DNA from: Gautieria morchelliformis
Taxonomy: Eukaryota; Basidiomycota; Agaricomycetes; Gomphales; Gomphaceae
Assembly: GCA_015179125.1 (NCBI GenBank)
Contig: WHVA01000010.1
Span: 434,001-498,000 of the forward strand
DNA: 64,000 nt
Reading direction: 5' to 3'
The position numbers and the translations under genes are program-made. Shown one piece after another: positions 62,067-64,000 of this stretch. The notes under the pieces were generated by a model that did not search any database, had not been told where the DNA came from, and saw only the letters and a program-made list of their open reading frames with translations. How positions within the stretch are numbered: position 1 is the first letter of the stretch; every line of letters starts with the position of its first letter.

Positions 62067-62712
62067 AATCATCGATGATCTTCTGCGGCGCGCGGCAAGG
62101 ATCGGATGAAAGCAATGAAAAATGGTTGGATAGTGGGGTGGTATTTCCCCCAGCCGCTGCCCCGCTGATTTGAGTGAGATAAGCCATCAGAAGGTGCATA
62201 CCCGGATGCCCGGGGGGTCTTTCTGCACGTACGTACGTAGTACTTACTGTGGAAGGAATCAGTTAATTTATCAGACATCTGCGTTGGCTACTAGGCACAT
62301 GAATGAATTGATCCCTTCAGTCGTCACAAAGGAGAGTAAGTCATGGTGTAGGGCGGGCCGTTTAGATAGCATAGCAAGGACAAATATCTAGTATAAATAC
62401 TGGATGACAGAGAAACACGTCGTAAGAGCCGCAAGAGTGTCCCTACAACTGTACCAAGGCGGTCGAGGTTTCACTACTTGCAGAACTTTATAACCCATTC
62501 TGCGCGACTTGTTGAGCCCCGCGCGCCGCACTCGAGAAATTCAATTCACTAGATTTAGTGGATTAATAAAAATAGCTGAAGTTTTTCGACGCACGACGCA
62601 CTCACAGCTGTATTATCATCTCTGACACAAGTGTGCTTGGAAAATGTACATGGGTCCTGATAAAGGCTCGCATCCCCATCACTCGTCAAGCCGAGGCTAA
62701 TAGAGGCCAAGA

Positions 62713-64000
62713 TCAGTCAGGCGATATTATTGTAGAATATTTACGCACTATGAGAATGTCCCTAAAAACCGAGACAGATCACGATCATCCCTTCGCCGCA
62801 TAGTTAGCCCAGGGACTCGCTTGAGCACTTCAAAGGACCACTCACCAGATTTTCGGCATATCCTCGAGGATCTGAGAATCTTGTTGCAGATAGCTTGCGT
62901 GTCTTTCGAGATGGCCGGAAAAAACCTTGGCAACGTGAAAATCGTTGGCTGCCATCAAGCGCACTGGCAAGTATAATTTGACCTTAGGCAAAGGGGCGTG
63001 TGCTCTCAAGTCGTAGTACATTATAATTCCGCGGGTGGAGTCCTGAAGGGGATTTGAGTCGGCTCCGCCTAGTTGAAGCAAGACTTGGCGTAGCGATGCG
63101 ACGTATTCCGCGGACAATGGGATGGCTCGGCCGAGGGAGAGCTGATCAACCAAGCAATCTATGTCCGTAAATTGGTATCGGAAATAGACTTTGACTCTAG
63201 CGTCGTCGGAATCTTTGCAGTCGACTGCCACAAAGATGGGATCTGGAGAGAAACGTGTCTGCCAGTCCAATGGCTTCGAATGGAGATAATTCACCACCGT
63301 GGACCATGGCTTTTCACGACCTGAACCAGACATGGCCTCCGAGAGAAGAGTTAACTTTTCAGTGCGATTCAGTGTAGGACGAAAGACGGCATAAGCCTTC
63401 GTCTCGATGTAGTCTGGTAACAGATCGTACGCTAATAAAATATTGACGACGCTGGTTGATGCCTTCCATTGACCGTCCAGTCGGGTGAAGCCAAAAACCT
63501 CCAGGATATGGATGAATAGCCCAGAGTCCATAATAGTGGGATGCTTGTGTCCCACCTTGGATCGAGAGAAACGATGAAGAGAACCTATGACGTTGAGGCC
63601 ATATGCCATTACTTCTGCCGCGTCTGTACCAGTGGTAGAGGTAGGGGGGATTGGTTCCATAGCGAATCTGACCAGGGGCTTCTTGTGGGGGGGTTTCCAT
63701 GACATACTAAACTCGATAGGGGCGTGGTCGTCGCACATGAACGACTTCACGACTGGAGTGTCTCGACCATCTACTACCATAGGCCGGGGACCAAGGAAGT
63801 TGGTCCAAATGGAGAACCAATCAATATACCGCTGTCGTTCGGTTGGCGTATAATCCCCCGCAACAAGCAATTTGTAGAAGTGGCCGTGTAGCTTCTGGAA
63901 CCAGAAATCGGCATCTGGGGAACGGGAGGCTGTAAATTCCATCATGCTACCAACCAACGGGGATTCATTCAAGTTAGAATAAATTTTAACGAGGAGCAAG
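62713..64000 (-). CDS. DMATS-type aromatic prenyltransferase, copy 2, 5' end beyond window
   Basis: Paralog of copy 1, about 85% alike in protein. Seen: DADFWFQKLHGHFYKLLVAG, YIDWFSIWTNFLGPRPM, SFMCDDHAPIEFSMSW (catalytic Glu kept), GLFIHILEVFGF, VYFRYQFTDIDCLVDQLSLG and KVKLYLPVRLMAANDFH, then DMPKIW at 62842. The residues upstream of MMEFTASRSPDADF are probably intron, since GGTTGGTAG just before forms an acceptor as in copy 1; exon 1 then lies outside the window. GTGAGT after DMPKI and TTTTTAG give a possible last exon ending STIISPD, stop 62715-62713. Frame uninterrupted, so both copies appear functional. Confidence 0.85.

Overview
The window reads as a basidiomycete (Agaricomycete) nuclear genome segment. 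Genes are broken into many short exons by 45-60 nt GT-AG introns, and a Hog1-type MAP kinase, a Ubp2-like deubiquitinase, an ABBA/DMATS prenyltransferase pair and Copia, chromodomain-Gypsy and DIRS/Ngaro-type retroelements sit together. A Ceratobasidium/Rhizoctonia-like genome is my guess, not something the sequence proves.

Layout. Positions 1-16,000 are gene-dense. They hold a 2-oxoglutarate/Fe(II) dioxygenase (cut by the window start), an aromatic-L-amino-acid decarboxylase, an RRT8/EI24-type membrane protein, the stress kinase HOG1, the diphthamide J-protein DPH4 head-to-head with a small coiled-coil protein, a UBP2-like ubiquitin hydrolase and a membrane-anchored NADH-cytochrome b5 reductase. 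Positions 16,750-22,000 are a compound satellite block: two related suites of minisatellites, AT-rich ~90 bp repeats and a GC-rich module, with two Helitron-like 3' ends. Positions 22,067-38,150 are a retrotransposon nest: a Copia element with intact LTRs and target-site duplication, then a 3'-truncated second Copia whose gag is split by a young chromodomain Gypsy element.

Positions 38,390-42,715 carry broken genes: a MULE-type transposase with SWIM finger and scrambled pieces of the autophagy scaffold gene ATG11. Positions 42,800-48,300 return to genes: an unrecognised multi-exon gene, an F-box-like gene and a UDP-glucose 4-epimerase. Positions 48,300-57,800 are repeats again: a 0.9 kb TIR element, foldback and tandem repeats, and a nearly complete DIRS/Ngaro-like element with split direct repeats (A1-ORFs-B1-A2-B2). 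That element carries two later solo LTRs, one in its recombinase gene and one in its A1 repeat. The right end holds two tandemly duplicated DMATS-type aromatic prenyltransferase genes, the second cut by the window end.

The main insights are structural. Exact target-site duplications let the insertion order be read: DIRS before both solo LTRs, and Copia-2 before Gypsy. The stop codons that break unrelated elements are nearly all one-step C-to-T or G-to-A changes, most at CGA, which suggests CpG deamination or a RIP-like process. Three different LTR families carry the same TCAGTGA/TCACTGA hairpin core. Decarboxylase plus dioxygenase at one end and prenyltransferases at the other are all aromatic amino-acid chemistry, but ~54 kb of housekeeping genes and transposons lie between them, so a cluster is only a hypothesis.
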